From assembly GCF_004364775.1 (NCBI RefSeq), contig NZ_SOAL01000005.1, forward strand, positions 1 to 64,000: a stretch of DNA of 64,000 bases. The letters run 5' to 3'. The DNA comes from Comamonas sp. JUb58. Lineage in GTDB: Bacteria; Pseudomonadota; Gammaproteobacteria; Burkholderiales; Burkholderiaceae_C. Under the pieces are notes generated by a model. That model worked only from the letters and a program-made list of their open reading frames with translations, searched no databases and was not told where the DNA came from. Shown here in pieces: positions 63,892 through 64,000 of this stretch (position 1 is its first letter; each line of letters starts with the position of its first letter). The translations under genes were made by a program, and so were the position numbers.

Positions 63892-64000
63892 CGATCTGGT
63901 CCTGGGTGACGCGGGCGACTTCGTCCAAGGTGGTCATGCCGGCGGCCACCTTGCGCAGACCGTCCTCGTGCAGGCTCAGCATGCCGGCCTTGGCCGCCAG
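63884..64000 (-). CDS. gspE: type II secretion ATPase GspE (C-terminal fragment)
   Basis: The last 38 codons of a gene running off the right edge, translated AKAGMLSLHEDGLRKVAAG then MTTLDEVARVTQDQIDG. This is the typical C-terminus of GspE/PilB ATPases (LREDGLRKVxxGxTTLEEVxRVT). The TGA is at 63884-63886, inside gspF, giving an 8-base overlap. The ATPase powers pseudopilus assembly. Start and catalytic motifs are outside the window. Confidence 0.88.
   Translation of the reverse strand: MAAKAGMLSLHEDGLRKVAAGMTTLDEVARVTQDQIDG

Overview
This 64 kb window is chromosomal DNA from a high-G+C betaproteobacterium. Gene content and style point to Burkholderiales, family Comamonadaceae, probably Comamonas or a close relative. 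The evidence is an Xps-type order of type II secretion genes, an argB-slmA pair, PHA phasin and beta-oxidation genes, an ExaC/AcoR/DUF779 aldehyde module and a Comamonas-like surface protein. The genus is inferred; no database search was possible. There is no prophage, CRISPR array, integrase or IS transposase. The only mobile-looking item is a DUF559 cassette with inverted repeats.

Layout. (1) 1-467: apparent leader and promoters of an rRNA operon running leftward off the window, divergent from uup. (2) 2410-11357: a MocR regulator divergent from a LysE exporter, followed on the same strand by a PLP aminotransferase, a GST, two tandem PhzF proteins, a VOC protein and a threonine-dehydratase-like enzyme, then a convergent creatininase-family gene. 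This looks like an amino-acid export and turnover cluster. (3) 11427-15772: an AcoR-type sigma-54 activator divergent from an ExaC-type aldehyde dehydrogenase and DUF779, with a palindromic upstream site and sigma-54-like promoters between them. (4) 15935-24163: a phasin, an unusual MazG-NYN/PIN fusion, an Atm1-type ABC exporter, a YciA thioesterase, a bactofilin, a PaaI-like thioesterase and a GT2-GtrA-YdjC glycan operon. (5) 24171-33250: a leftward fatty-acid beta-oxidation block headed by a TetR gene, interrupted by the DUF559 cassette between fadB- and fadA-like genes.

(6) 33423-35197: slmA and argB. (7) 35271-50860: an O-polysaccharide locus. It has a WecA/WbpL-like initiating transferase, two GT2 enzymes, a 1232-residue methyltransferase-GT2-GT4 protein, a double GT2 protein, three SAM methyltransferases, Wzt with a carbohydrate-binding tail, an LtaS/sulfatase-type phosphoglycerol transferase and Wzm. 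The gene set suggests an ABC-exported glycan whose end is modified by methylation, possibly with phosphoglycerol. (8) 50991-54425: a parvulin isomerase, a large secreted surface protein with a strong-looking promoter, and a lipoprotein. (9) 54577-64000: a leftward type II secretion operon, gspE(partial)-F-G-H-I-J-K-L-M-N-D.

The observations most worth following are the MazG-NYN/PIN fusion with a histone-H1-like tail, the repeat-bounded DUF559 cassette inside the fad operon, and the O-antigen capping/export set with an LtaS-type enzyme between wzm and wzt.
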